In this document: one piece after another, positions 48,693-58,557 of the stretch
Layout of the letters: each line of letters opens with the position of its first letter
How positions within the stretch are numbered: the stretch's first letter is position 1
Origin: Phocaeicola sartorii JCM 17136 = DSM 21941
GTDB taxonomy: Bacteria; Bacteroidota; Bacteroidia; Bacteroidales; Bacteroidaceae
DNA: 64,000 nt
Assembly (NCBI RefSeq): GCF_000614185.1
Contig: NZ_BAKM01000026.1
Location: 22,091 to 86,090 of the forward strand
Direction of reading: 5' to 3'
The notes under the pieces: model-generated
Told to the model about the DNA's origin: nothing
Database searches by the model: none
What the model saw: only the letters and a program-made list of their open reading frames with translations
Program-made: the position numbers and the translations under genes

Positions 48693-50380
48693 ATGAAATC
48701 AATTAATAAATTTATAGGGCTGGCTCTATTGTCAGGGGCTTTGCTGACTTCTTGCTCTGACAGTTTTTTGCAGAGGAACTCATTGACAGAATCTTCGTCC
48801 AATACATTCTGGCAGACGCCGGAGGATGCACTGATGGCGCTGGCGTCTTGTTATGACGCTTTGCAGAGCAATCAACTTTATAATTCCGACCAATATTCAC
48901 TGGGCCCGTTGTACATGGATTGTATATCGGATAATGGCGGTCATTTCAACTGGAGCGGCTGGATGGAAGGTTATGACATGGCTATGGGGATTCATACTCC
49001 CAGCTCTTCTATTATTGGTAGTTACTGGAAAGATTGCTATGAGGTGATCAGTCGTTGCAATGTGTTGATAGCCAATATTGACAGAGTGGATATGGATGTC
49101 TCGCAAAAAGCTGTTTATCTGGCTGAGGCAAAGACTCTACGTGCATTGATGTATATAAACCTAACCATGACGTATCAAGATGTTCCTTTCCTGACCGCCC
49201 CTCTGACCATTGACGAGGCTGAATGTGAGAAGACAGACCGTGCTACTATTGTGGCTCATATTATGACTGATTTGCAAGATGCGGCTGAAGTACTTCCTGT
49301 CAAAGCTTCTTCACGGGGACATATCACCAAAGGAGCAGCTCTTTCCTTACTGGGGCGTGTGGCTTTGTATAATGAGAAATGGGATGAGGCGATTACTGCC
49401 TATAAGCAGGTACAGGGCTTGGGATATTCACTTGATCCGAGTTATGCCAAACTGTTTACTCAAAGTGGAGAGACTTCTCCTGAAATCATTTTTGCGGTCC
49501 GTTATGAAGGGCCGGGTATGAGTGAAGGCGCTGCTTTTAATGCGCATTGGAATACTCCGCTGGAAGCGATGAACGGTACGATTGATTTGGCGGATGCTTA
49601 TTATTGTAAAGACGGTAAACCGACTGCTGATACCAAGATTGCCGAATTAAACGGTGAGGGTGGCTTGGATGTCAGCAAGCCTAATCCGGCTCATTTTGAA
49701 AATCGTGATCCGCGTTTGTATAGTACTTTGTTTGTTCCCGGTATGCTTTGGAACGGTAAAGGGGGATAGATAGTTCGGCTTCCAATCCGTATGCTAATAT
49801 ATATGGTGGAGCTGCTGCTGCTCTCTCTACCGTATATGTTTATAAATATTTCGATTCTACGGATACTTCTAACTCTTGGGATAACGGACAAGACTTTTAT
49901 GTGGTGCGTTATGCCGAAGTTTTGTTATCTTTGGCTGAAGCGATGGTACAGAAAGGCGGCTATGTTTATAGTGATGTTACTGCTTTAGTTAATGAAGTGC
50001 GACAACGTGCGGATGTGAATATGCCTACTGTAGAGGAGGTAGAAGGTACTGTGCTTTCTAAAGACGAGTTGCTGGGGGTCATCAAGCATGAACGTCGTGT
50101 GGAATTGGCTTTTGAAGGTTTGCGCTTGTTCGACCTTTATCGTTGGAAAGAACTGGATAAGGCGGTTGCTAATATTGAGAATGAACGTACTACATACAGT
50201 CTGGCGTATGAGGCGCGCAAGTTCAACGGTGAAAGAGATTATGTATGGCCTTTGCGACTGCCGAACTGGATACTAACAAGAAACTGGTTCAGCACAACTT
50301 GTGGAAGTAATGTAGGGTGCGGGTTTTCATCACAGGTTACACGGATTGTTACAAAGGAGTATGAATTAGATAAGTTTTAA
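48693..50380 (+). pseudogene. SusD/RagB-like lipoprotein, frameshifted in this sequence
   Basis: Two frames together give a SusD homologue of about 562 aa with a lipobox (ALLTSC, Cys21). The N-terminal frame runs to LWNGKGG. The second continues with SSASNPYANIYGG, VVRYAEVLLSLAEA and HERRVELAFEGLRLFDLYRW, a strong SusD C-terminal signature. The break is the G5 run at 49761-49765; G6 would restore the frame. It pairs with the SusC gene 11 bases upstream. Intact flanking motifs point to an indel error. Confidence 0.88.
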
Positions 50381-50479
50381 ATCAAAAAAAACGGTGTAGA
50401 TCTGTGTAAACTGTGCTGAATCCTGATAGTCCTGACAACTTCTGAAATAAATTGATAACCTTTTAAAAACGGAAGAGAA

Positions 50480-51994
50480 ATGAGAAAAACAATGATCCTT
50501 CTTTTATTTTCCTTCCTGTTGGCAGCATGTTCCGATAGCCCTGTGTGCTATTATCTGGATGCTGCCGGCGGCGATGATAATAATAGCGGGCTGGCACCCG
50601 ATGAAGCATGGAAAAGTCTGGAAAAACTACATGGAGTGAAATTGCTGCCGGGCAATAAAGTTTTGTTGAAGCGTGGTGAGGTTTTTAATGGCGAACTTGA
50701 AATCACCGGGCAGGGTGTACCCGAAGACCGTATTTATATAGATGCCTATGGTGATGATGAACGGAAACCTTGCATTGTGGGATATGATACCTCCTTGTAT
50801 GCAGCCCGTATCTGTAATTCGGACTATATAACGATGCAGAATTTGGAAATCGTGAATACAGGCAGACAGCCTCTACCTTATCGTTCGGGCTTGAAGATAG
50901 AGTGTATGGACTATGGCGTATCACAGAACATTGTTGTCAAGAATGTGACTGTGCGGGATGTCAATGGTTCGTTGGTAAAGGAAAAAGGCGGAGGATGCGG
51001 CATTTATATAGTAAATGGCGGTAAAGAGAAAATTTCAACATTCAATAGGTTAACCATAGAGAACTGCCATATTTTGAGATGTGCCCGTAACGCCATGATT
51101 TGGGCCGCTTATAGCGACCGGCAGAACTGGCATCCCAACAAGCATACCGTGATACGGGGAAATCTGATCGAGAAAGTGCCAGGTGATGGTATTGTACCTA
51201 TCGGTTGTGACAGTACTTTGATAGAATACAATGTAATGCGTGATTGTCCCGATGTACTTCCTGAGACAGAGGCGGCGGCAGGTATTTGGCCTTGGAGCTG
51301 TGACAACACTTTGGTACAGTTCAATGAGGTAAGTGATCATAAGGCTCCGTGGGATGCACAGGGATTTGACTCGGACTGGAATTGTACGGGAACTGTTATC
51401 CAATATAATTATAGTCATGATAACTATGGTGGCTTGGTACTGGTTTGCAATGACGGTACGGCCGACGCATCTTTTAATGTGGGTAACTTGGGTACTATTG
51501 TCCGTTACAATGTGAGCATAGGCGATGGAGTACGTCCCAAACCTACCCGTGCGGGTATGTTTTCACCGGCTGTTCATCTGGCAGGTCCTGTAAAGGACAG
51601 TCACATCACCCGTAACATTATTCATGCGAATCGTAAACCGGCGGCTGATATTGACCGTACGATGATTACTTTGGATTCATGGGGCGGATATCCGGACAGT
51701 ACATTTATTGGCGGGAATATTTTTTATACTTCTGAATCCAGCAGATTCCAACTGACGGAGTCCACTCATAATTTCTTTGAAGGCAATTATTTCCTTGGCC
51801 GGTTCGAGAAGTTGCCTGAAGATGGTAAAGCCTGCCAACTGACTGATATTTATCAGCAGGAAGTGCTGGCGAAGGACGAGAACGGTTATCAGGGATTGGC
51901 TTTGTTGATGGATACGGTGGAAGTGGCTGGAGCAAAAGGAATTTTTGTCAATAAGGAGGCTATTGAGAATTTCTTTAGCCGGTTAGAGAAATAG
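50480..51994 (+). CDS. Right-handed parallel beta-helix lipoprotein, possible polysaccharide lyase
   Basis: A 504-aa lipoprotein (LLAACSD, Cys17). After the anchor it opens with YYLDAAGGDDNNSG and APDEAWKSLEKL, typical of parallel beta-helix enzymes. Repeated coils follow (YITMQNLEIVN, NIVVKNVTVRD, RLTIENCHIL, GNLIEKVPGDGI, EYNVMRDCPD). Such folds are found in polysaccharide lyases and some glycosidases; no known CAZy family is recognised. It is the only candidate degradative enzyme of this PUL in the window and follows SusD by about 100 bases. Confidence 0.75.
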   Translation: MRKTMILLLFSFLLAACSDSPVCYYLDAAGGDDNNSGLAPDEAWKSLEKLHGVKLLPGNKVLLKRGEVFNGELEITGQGVPEDRIYIDAYGDDERKPCIVGYDTSLYAARICNSDYITMQNLEIVNTGRQPLPYRSGLKIECMDYGVSQNIVVKNVTVRDVNGSLVKEKGGGCGIYIVNGGKEKISTFNRLTIENCHILRCARNAMIWAAYSDRQNWHPNKHTVIRGNLIEKVPGDGIVPIGCDSTLIEYNVMRDCPDVLPETEAAAGIWPWSCDNTLVQFNEVSDHKAPWDAQGFDSDWNCTGTVIQYNYSHDNYGGLVLVCNDGTADASFNVGNLGTIVRYNVSIGDGVRPKPTRAGMFSPAVHLAGPVKDSHITRNIIHANRKPAADIDRTMITLDSWGGYPDSTFIGGNIFYTSESSRFQLTESTHNFFEGNYFLGRFEKLPEDGKACQLTDIYQQEVLAKDENGYQGLALLMDTVEVAGAKGIFVNKEAIENFFSRLEK

Positions 51995-52017
51995 GCAAAT
52001 AATAGCTGTGATTTTAT

Positions 52018-52062
52018 GAAAGTTCAAAGACCGTGTTGCAAGGGTCTTTGAACTTTCTTTAT
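52018..52062 (+). terminator. Intrinsic terminator after the HTCS PUL
   Basis: GAAAGTTCAAAGACC (52018-52032) pairs perfectly with GGTCTTTGAACTTTC (52043-52057), then TTTATTTT. The stem is 15 bp with a 10-base loop. Confidence 0.85.
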
Positions 52063-52128
52063 TTTACATAGATCGTTTGTCTTATTCCCTTGTCATTTGT
52101 TATTTGCTTCCTGATATCCTGATAGTAA

Positions 52129-52167
52129 AAAAGATGATTTGCCCCATCCTGGTTCAAATCATCTTTT
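52129..52167 (-). terminator. Intrinsic terminator of the rhamnose operon
   Basis: AAAAGATGATTTG (52129-52141) and CAAATCATCTTTT (52155-52167) form a perfect 13-bp stem. On the minus strand a T run follows, so it fits the end of the rha operon (rhaD stop at 52201). Confidence 0.75.
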
Positions 52168-52200
52168 AAATCTCCCCGTCGGGGGAAGACTATAAAAATA

Positions 52201-53009
52201 TTATTTGGGTAGATTAAAAGCTACACTCATTTCTTTCATCTGTTCCTGGCTCATGCCGTCAGGCTCAAATCCCATATTCTTGGCGGCAATGTAAATCAAT
52301 GCGGATTTGTTTAAGACATCAATTTGGTCGAATGCGGCCATTACGTCACGGTCTACAGCGAAGATTCCGTGTTTTTCCCACATTACTACATCATAGTCAG
52401 CCAATTCCTTGATGGTTGCATCAGCTAGTTCTACAGAGCTAGGCAATTGGTAAGGGATCATACCCAGACCACGTGGCAGAATGCCTTTGTTTCGGGAATC
52501 ATGCTCCATAACAGATTAGTTGCCACATCTTTTTCCATGAACTTCTTGTTGTGAGACAAAGCGATCAGTTCAATGGGATGTGTATGTACGGATGCTTTAT
52601 AAGGAGAGCCTGTACTGATCAGGTAATTGTGTACACTCAGGTGGGAAGGTACTTCCGAAGTAGGTTGAACCGGTTTGTCGGCAATGATGACATAACTTGC
52701 GCAGTCGTCCAGAATACGGATGACGGAGCCGTTGTCCATAGGCCAGCGTGCCAGATCACGCATACGCATATTGGTTCCTTTGCAATAAAAATAACAGCCT
52801 TTCAAGTGGGGCAGTGTTACACCGATTTGTTTTACTTCGCTGATAGCGGGCATCCGGCGGATTTCATCGTCTACATATTCGGTGATATTGACGGTGATAT
52901 TACCTCCGTTGCGTTCTGCCCATCCTTTTTGCCACAGATATCCGGCTACTTCGGCTACTTTATTCACCTCTTTGGCCAATTCGGGGCGGTTGTCTAAGAT
53001 TGATTTCAT
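52201..53009 (-). pseudogene. rhaD: Rhamnulose-1-phosphate aldolase, frameshifted in this sequence
   Basis: Two frames together give a class II aldolase of 269 aa with start MKSILDNRPELAKEV at 53009 (the frame reaches 53033). Zinc ligands are seen in SVHTHPIELIAL and in WEKHGIFAVD; NGGNITVNITE is the substrate-side motif. The enzyme splits L-rhamnulose 1-phosphate into dihydroxyacetone phosphate and L-lactaldehyde. The break is at 52475-52476 (GG on the plus strand, GGG expected), joining KAFC to PRGLGMIPYQ. It is the last gene of the operon. Confidence 0.9.
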
Positions 53010-53093
53010 ATCTTTTTTTATTTGATTGTTCATAGAGTCCTGCTATTCATTTTTTACACTGAATGACAGCATGCTACAAATATAGTAATTCTT

Positions 53094-54113
53094 TTAGAAT
53101 AAATTAGGGAATACAAGAGAAAAGATAAGAACGACCAGTCCGGTTACCAAAACTGTGATAGTCTGAGTGGATACGCCTTTCCATTCTTTTAACAAGATTC
53201 CCCATACGTTACTGAAAGTAACATTCAAAGCCATCAATATACACCATGAGAAGGCTAGCAGCACGGGGCTTCCGGTCAGGAAACTTTTACCCATTTCCAG
53301 CCCGAAGAATTGCATATACCATAGTACTCCTGCCAAGGCGCAGAATATCAGGTTATTTCCCCATACATTGCCTTTGGCATAATCGCTCAGGGTCTTGTTG
53401 GCTACATTTTGTTGCAGACAGTAAACGGCATTGGTCAAAAAGCCTCCCAATGTTACCAGGAAGATGACAGGAAGTCCTGCATAAAGACCTTCTACGCCTC
53501 CTGCCAGCGCAGCTTCCTTGATGGGCGTTCCGGCATCGAGTCCCAAAGCGAAACAGGCGCTCATCACACCTGCCAGCAAGGCTACCAACAGTCCTTTGGT
53601 CAGAGCGAAGTCTTTCACTGCCGCACGTTTTTCTTCCTCGCTCATGTTCTTGGCGCGAAGACTGCCGGCATATCCGATAATAGCAATGCCCGACAAGGTG
53701 ATACATACTCCCAGTAAAAGAATAAGTCCGTTCCCTTCGAACAGGTTTGTTCCGGCAAAGATGGCGGGGAAGAGCGTTCCGAATCCGGCACAAGTACCCA
53801 GTGCGATACTTTGCCCTAAGGCTACTCCCAGATAGCGCATGGAAAGGCCGAAGGTGAGGCCGCCCACTCCCCATAATATACCATAAAAGATGCTCATCAG
53901 AGCACCTCCCGCTCCCCAAAGGTCAAACAGACTGCCTCCTTGGGGGATACCTAGCAACGCACCTGATAGTGGGAACACTAGCCAGGCGAATACACCTTGT
54001 ATCAGCCAGAAACTTTCCCAACTCCATTCTTTTACCTTTTTAATAGGTACGTATGAACTGGATTGGCAGAAACTTCCTATGGCGATAATGATTAATCCGA
54101 TAATGATTTCCAT
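53094..54113 (-). CDS. rhaT: L-rhamnose/proton symporter
   Basis: A 339-aa inner-membrane transporter with about ten helices and clear RhaT family sequence (GSFCQSSSYVPIKKVKEWSWE, ILWGVGGLTFGLSMRYLGVALGQS). It brings L-rhamnose into the cytoplasm. It lies between rhaA and rhaD, and is the only gene of this operon without a frame break here. Confidence 0.95.
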   Translation of the reverse strand: MEIIIGLIIIAIGSFCQSSSYVPIKKVKEWSWESFWLIQGVFAWLVFPLSGALLGIPQGGSLFDLWGAGGALMSIFYGILWGVGGLTFGLSMRYLGVALGQSIALGTCAGFGTLFPAIFAGTNLFEGNGLILLLGVCITLSGIAIIGYAGSLRAKNMSEEEKRAAVKDFALTKGLLVALLAGVMSACFALGLDAGTPIKEAALAGGVEGLYAGLPVIFLVTLGGFLTNAVYCLQQNVANKTLSDYAKGNVWGNNLIFCALAGVLWYMQFFGLEMGKSFLTGSPVLLAFSWCILMALNVTFSNVWGILLKEWKGVSTQTITVLVTGLVVLIFSLVFPNLF

Positions 54114-54205
54114 TGTTTATACTCTTTAAAACCACAAATACGTTCTCTGTGGGGCAGGCTTTTGGAGCTGCTCCTACAGAGGACGATTTTGCGGTTGGGG
54201 GTTGA

Positions 54206-55458
54206 TTAGCGTTTAGAAGTAACTTCTGCTTCGTATTTCTCTACTTCTGCAATGAATTCTTCGCCTACGGGTACATTGTTCTTCAAGCAGAACATATCCC
54301 ATACTGCATTCCAAGGCAAAGCTTTTTCTTCTTCGAGCAGAGCCAGACGTTGGAAACCTTGTCCGTTTGCTTCGTATTCGCGCAGTTTGGCAATCGGTTC
54401 CAACAAAGCACGTACCATACATTTCTGAGCCGCACGGCTGCCGATGACGTATGCACCGATACGGTTGATGGAAGCATCGAAATAGTCAAGCCCGTAGTGT
54501 ACACGGTCCAAAGCGTTGCAACGAACGATTTCGCTGAACAATTCCATTGTGGGGTCGTCCATGATAGTTACGTGGTCTGAATCCCAACGTACGGGGCGGC
54601 TTACGTGCAGCATCAATTCGGGAACATACAGCAACAAAGAAGAAACTTTGTCAGCAACACTTTCTGTCGGGTGGAAATGACCGGTATCCAAGGTGATCAT
54701 CTTGTTGTTCTTGGCGCCATAGCCGATATAGAAGTCATTGGAACCTACTGTATAGCTTTCCAGTCCGATACCGAATACTTTTGATTCGATACAGTCTTTC
54801 ATATTCTTATACTCTGTTGCGAAAATCTGATCCAGAGAGTCTTTCAACAAAGCACGGTATTTCATGCGGTTTACGGTGATGTCTTTGCTGCCATCGTGTA
54901 CCCACAGGTTCATGATACAAGGATCGCCTTGGGCTTTACCCATTTCTTCGGCTACGGCACGGCAACGTTTGGTATGTTCAATCCAGAAATTGCGGATACC
55001 TTCATCAGGATTTGCCAAAGACAGGTCACCACTTTTGGGATGTGAGAATGAAGTAGAGTTGAAATCCAGTTTCATGTTGTTTTCCTTACCCCATTCAATC
55101 CAGCTCTTGAAATGTTCGGGTTCTACTTCGTCACGATCTACTACTTTCCCTTGAAAATCGCCATAGATTTCGTGCAGATTCAAACGGTGGGTACCCGGTA
55201 TGTATGAAGCGGCTTTCAGAATGTCTGCACGCAGTTCGTCGATGTTGCGGCTTTGCCGGGATAGTTGCCTGTAGCCTGGATACCACCGGTCAATGAACCA
55301 GCCTGAACTTCAAAACCGGTAACATCGTCTGCTTGCCAGCAATGCAGTGACAGGTGGAAGTTCTGCATGGTTTCCATCACTTTTTCTGTGTCGACACCTA
55401 CAGCGGCATAACGCTCTTTTGCAATCTCATACGCTTTATTAATCAATTCTTCTTTCAT
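54206..55458 (-). pseudogene. rhaA: L-rhamnose isomerase, frameshifted in this sequence
   Basis: Two frames together give about 417 aa, the normal RhaA length. The N-terminal piece has [17 protein letters not shown]; the second has LNLHEIYGDFQGK, LDFNSTSFSHPK, IMNLWVHDGSKD, LDTGHFHPTE and DHVTIMDDPT, including the metal-binding site. The break is at 55249-55250, where GG stands for an expected GGG; restoring it gives [17 protein letters not shown]. It converts L-rhamnose to L-rhamnulose. Confidence 0.92.
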
Positions 55459-55496
55459 GATATTATTTGTTTAATGAATAAATTTCAAGGTGAATA

Positions 55497-56973
55497 TTAA
55501 ATGTCTTCTCTATAATGAGCTAAATACGTTTTATATGCTTCTTCCCATTCTTCGGCTTGCTGGGGTTCGAAGGAAACGGTTTCTATGGAAGTGCTGATCA
55601 GTTGGCGCATGGCCGCAATGTCGCTGACCAGTCCGTTGGCTTTTGCCTGCAACATAATGTTTCCGATGGCTGTTCCTTCACTGGGACCTGCTACAACAGG
55701 TACGCCTACTGCATTACAAGTGAACTGGTTCAACAGATTGTTTCGTGAGCCGCCACCGATAATGTGCAGCTTTTCGATGGGGAACGGGGCCATTTGCTGC
55801 AAATAGCCGAATATTTGTTTGTAGCGCAGGGCAAGGCTGTCGAAAATGCAACGGGTGATTTCGCCGTAACTCTGTGGCACAGGTTGGTTGGTTTCCTTAC
55901 AATAATGCCCGATGGCTTGAATCATGGATGTCGGATTGGCGAAACAGGGAGCGTCGGGATTGATCACACTGCGGAAAGCGGGAACTGCCAGAGCGGCATC
56001 TATCAGTCTGTATAAGAATAGTTGTTGGTTGCCTCCCATTCCTTGCGGCAGCGTTCCAACAGCCACATGCCGCAGATGTTTTTCAGGAACCGGGTCGTTC
56101 CTTCCACTCCTCCCTCGTTTGTGAAGTTCTGTTCGAAACTTTCCTTGTTTATAATGGCATCTTTCACTTCAATTCCCATCAGACTCCACGTGCCTGAGCT
56201 CAGATAAGCGAATCTTTCATCTTGCGCTGGTACGGCTGCTACGGCTGATCCTGTGTCATGACCGGCAACGGCAATGACTGGAATAGCCCCCAGACCTGTG
56301 ATCTTTTGCACTTCTTCTGTCAGCACTCCGATAGGTTCTCCCGGGAAAACGAAACGGCCGAATTGCTCTTCCTTGATCCCTGCTATATCCAGCAGTTCCT
56401 TTTCAAAGCGTTTGGTACGCGGATTCAACATTTGAGAGGTGGAAGCGATGGTATATTCTGTTACCATCTTGCCTGTAAGCATATAGCTTAAAGCATCCGG
56501 CATGAACAGTATTTTATCTGCCGCTTCCAAGGCCGAGCAATGATTGCGGTGAAGAGTTGACAGTTGGAACAGAGAATTGAAATTCATAATCTGAATTCCG
56601 GTAATGTCATATACCCGTTCACGGGAAATATGGGTGAAATATTCTTCGGGCGCGCTACAGTGTGTGGGTCACGATAGCAGTAAGGATTGCGAAGCAATTC
56701 TCCGTCTTTGCCCACTAATACAAAATCCACTCCCCAAGTATCGATACCGATGGACCGGATAGGTAAATTGTCTTTTGCTACGACTTTCAGCCCTCTGATG
56801 ATTTCATTGTATAGGGCGTAAATATCCCAATAACAATGTCCTCCGGTTTCTATAATATGGTTGGGGAAACGAGTCAGTTCTTTCAACTCCATTTTGCCTT
56901 CTCCCAGACAACCTAAGATGGTACGTCCGCTGGTGGCTCCCAGATCTACCGCAAAGAAATAAGTGTGTTCCAT
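55497..56973 (-). pseudogene. rhaB: Rhamnulokinase, two frameshifts in this sequence
   Basis: Three frames together give about 492 aa of a FGGY-type kinase. The ATP-binding start is FFAVDLGATSGRTILG; further motifs are IGIDTWGVDFVLV, IAVAGHDTGSAVAAVP, YLSSGTWSLMGIE and LHIIGGGSRNNLLNQ. Breaks are at 56655 (one C missing on the plus strand; restores VGAPEEYF) and 56005 (one A missing; restores YSYTDLIDAALAVP). It phosphorylates L-rhamnulose and is first in the operon. All catalytic motifs survive, which speaks against true decay. Confidence 0.92.
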
Positions 56974-57009
56974 GCCTTTAATTTTGATTTTAAGGAATTA
57001 ATAGTGCTA

Positions 57010-57017
57010 CAAAAATA
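57010..57017 (-). promoter_or_regulatory. -7 box of the rhamnose operon
   Basis: On the minus strand the bases read TATTTTTG, fitting TAnnTTTG, about 37 bases upstream of the rhaB ATG. No good -33 box was seen, consistent with an activator-dependent promoter. Confidence 0.4.
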
Positions 57018-57345
57018 GATTATTCTCCCGAAAGTCGCCCTTGTTTTTTTGATATTATAACTGTTGGATTTGGTTGTACCTGTCGTAAAACATAATATTG
57101 TCACTTTTTTAGGAAGGTTCTTGGCGAAATGACGGAATATCAAGCCTTCGCCATATATAGCGGGATAAGGTTAGGAGTAATTATGGGGAAAATTACACAG
57201 CATGTTGTTTTTTTGTTGGCTGGTTGTGGCTGTAAGCGTCAGTGCTTGGGCTGCAAGAGAAGATATGTCATTCGTGACTTTTGCTGACCCTTATAGACCG
57301 GATTTTTGCTAAAAACTTGCATAAAAGCGTAAAAATATTCCTCTT
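57018..57345. other. Spacer between the rha and arg operons
   Basis: No established gene. A possible 34-codon reading frame runs at 57183-57287 (+): MGKITQHV, LLAGCGCKRQC, ending in RDFC, rich in Cys and Arg. No ribosome binding site or promoter supports it. A TGCATAA half-site lies at 57318-57324. Confidence 0.35.
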
Positions 57346-57380
57346 TTTGTATCTATATTCCCAAATATTCCGTAATTTTG
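57346..57380 (+). promoter_or_regulatory. Promoter of argR
   Basis: TTTG at 57346-57349 and TAATTTTG at 57373-57380 (TAnnTTTG), with 23 bases between. TGCATAA (57318-57324) and TTATGCA (57398-57404) flank it as inverted half-sites that resemble halves of ARG boxes and may allow autoregulation (inference). Confidence 0.5.
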
Positions 57381-57406
57381 CCTCCGAATCAGAATAATTA
57401 TGCAGT

Positions 57407-57883
57407 ATGAAGAGCAAGAATAGCAGACTTGATGCCATTAAGATTATTATTTCGAGCAAAGAAATAGGTAGTCAGGAAGAGTTGTTGCAGGAATTGTCGA
57501 AAGAAGGATTCCAATTGACACAAGCTACTTTGTCACGTGATTTGAAACAGTTGAAAGTGGCGAAGGCAGCCAGTATGAACGGGAATTATGTATATGTATT
57601 ACCCAATAATACCATGTACAAACGCATGACCGAGCAACATTCGGCCGGTGAGATGTTGATGCATAATGGATTTATTTCCATTGAATTCTCGGCTAATCTG
57701 GCAGTCATCAAGACTCGTCCCGGATATGCGAGCAGCCTGGCATACGATATTGACAGCCGGAACTTTGACGAAATATTGGGAACTATCGCCGGAGATGACA
57801 CCATCATGCTTGTGGTTCGTGAAGGCTGCACAAGAGCAGGGGTGAAAAATGCACTTGCGTTGATTATACCGAATATACAGTAA
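57407..57883 (+). CDS. argR: Arginine repressor
   Basis: A 158-aa ArgR. The N-terminal winged helix-turn-helix has IGSQEELLQELSKEG and the recognition helix TQATLSRDLKQL. The C-terminal arginine-binding/hexamerisation domain has GTIAGDDTIMLVVREG. It heads the arginine cluster and probably controls it, with L-arginine as co-effector. The GNAT gene follows after 23 bases. Confidence 0.95.
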   Translation: MKSKNSRLDAIKIIISSKEIGSQEELLQELSKEGFQLTQATLSRDLKQLKVAKAASMNGNYVYVLPNNTMYKRMTEQHSAGEMLMHNGFISIEFSANLAVIKTRPGYASSLAYDIDSRNFDEILGTIAGDDTIMLVVREGCTRAGVKNALALIIPNIQ

Positions 57884-57906
57884 AATAATATAGATTAAAG
57901 AAGGAA

Positions 57907-58464
57907 ATGGATGTTAAACAAGTGGATGTGATGGTGGCGGATGCCTCACATGAAGTTTACGTTGATAAAATTTTAGATACCATCAGGGAAGCAGCTAAGG
58001 TACGCGGAACGGGCATCGCAGAACGCACGCATGAATATGTAGCGACGAAGATGAAAGAAGGAAAGGCGATTATCGCTTTATGTGGAGAGGATTTTGCAGG
58101 TTTTACCTACATTGAGTCATGGGGGAACAAACAATATGTAGCGACCTCGGGTTTGATTGTACATCCCAATTATAGGGGCTTGGGACTCGCTAAGCGTATA
58201 AAGGCGGCTTCGTTCCGCTTGGCGCGTTTGCGATGGCCTAAGGCAAAGATATTCAGTCTGACCAGTGGGGCGGCAGTCATGAAAATGAATACGGAATTGG
58301 GATATGTTCCCGTAACTTTTAATGAGCTGACTGACGATGAATCTTTCTGGAAAGGTTGTGAAGGATGTACCAATCACGATATATTAGTGGCAAAGAATCG
58401 TAAGTTTTGTATTTGTACAGCCATGCTTTACGATCCGGCTTTGCACGAGGAGGACACTATTTAA
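57907..58464 (+). CDS. GNAT-family N-acetyltransferase of the arginine cluster
   Basis: A 185-aa GNAT protein with the acetyl-CoA loop near GLIVHPNYRGLGLAKRIK. Its place between argR and argG suggests the first step of ornithine synthesis (N-acyl-glutamate formation), since no argA or argJ is in the window and Bacteroides is known to use N-succinyl intermediates. Function is an inference from position; other acceptors are possible. Confidence 0.75.
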   Translation: MDVKQVDVMVADASHEVYVDKILDTIREAAKVRGTGIAERTHEYVATKMKEGKAIIALCGEDFAGFTYIESWGNKQYVATSGLIVHPNYRGLGLAKRIKAASFRLARLRWPKAKIFSLTSGAAVMKMNTELGYVPVTFNELTDDESFWKGCEGCTNHDILVAKNRKFCICTAMLYDPALHEEDTI

Positions 58465-58473
58465 TAAATTAAA

Positions 58474-58543
58474 AATTAAGAATTAAAAATGAAAGGATGG
58501 TTGCGCGTTCATGCGTTTGTTTTTCAATTTTTAATTCTCAATT
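58474..58543. repeat. Large inverted repeat before argG
   Basis: AATTAAGAATTAAAAAT (58474-58490) pairs with ATTTTTAATTCTCAATT (58527-58543) at 16 of 17 positions around a 36-base loop. Similar A+T-rich inverted repeats are common between Bacteroides genes. It may act as an attenuator or be a small repeat element. Confidence 0.55.
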
Positions 58544-58557
58544 AAAACAATATCATT

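Noticed and set aside
58489..58545. 18-codon frame before argG as an arginine leader peptide.
   Set aside because: It holds a single Arg codon and lies within a common type of A+T-rich inverted repeat, so it does not look like an attenuation peptide.
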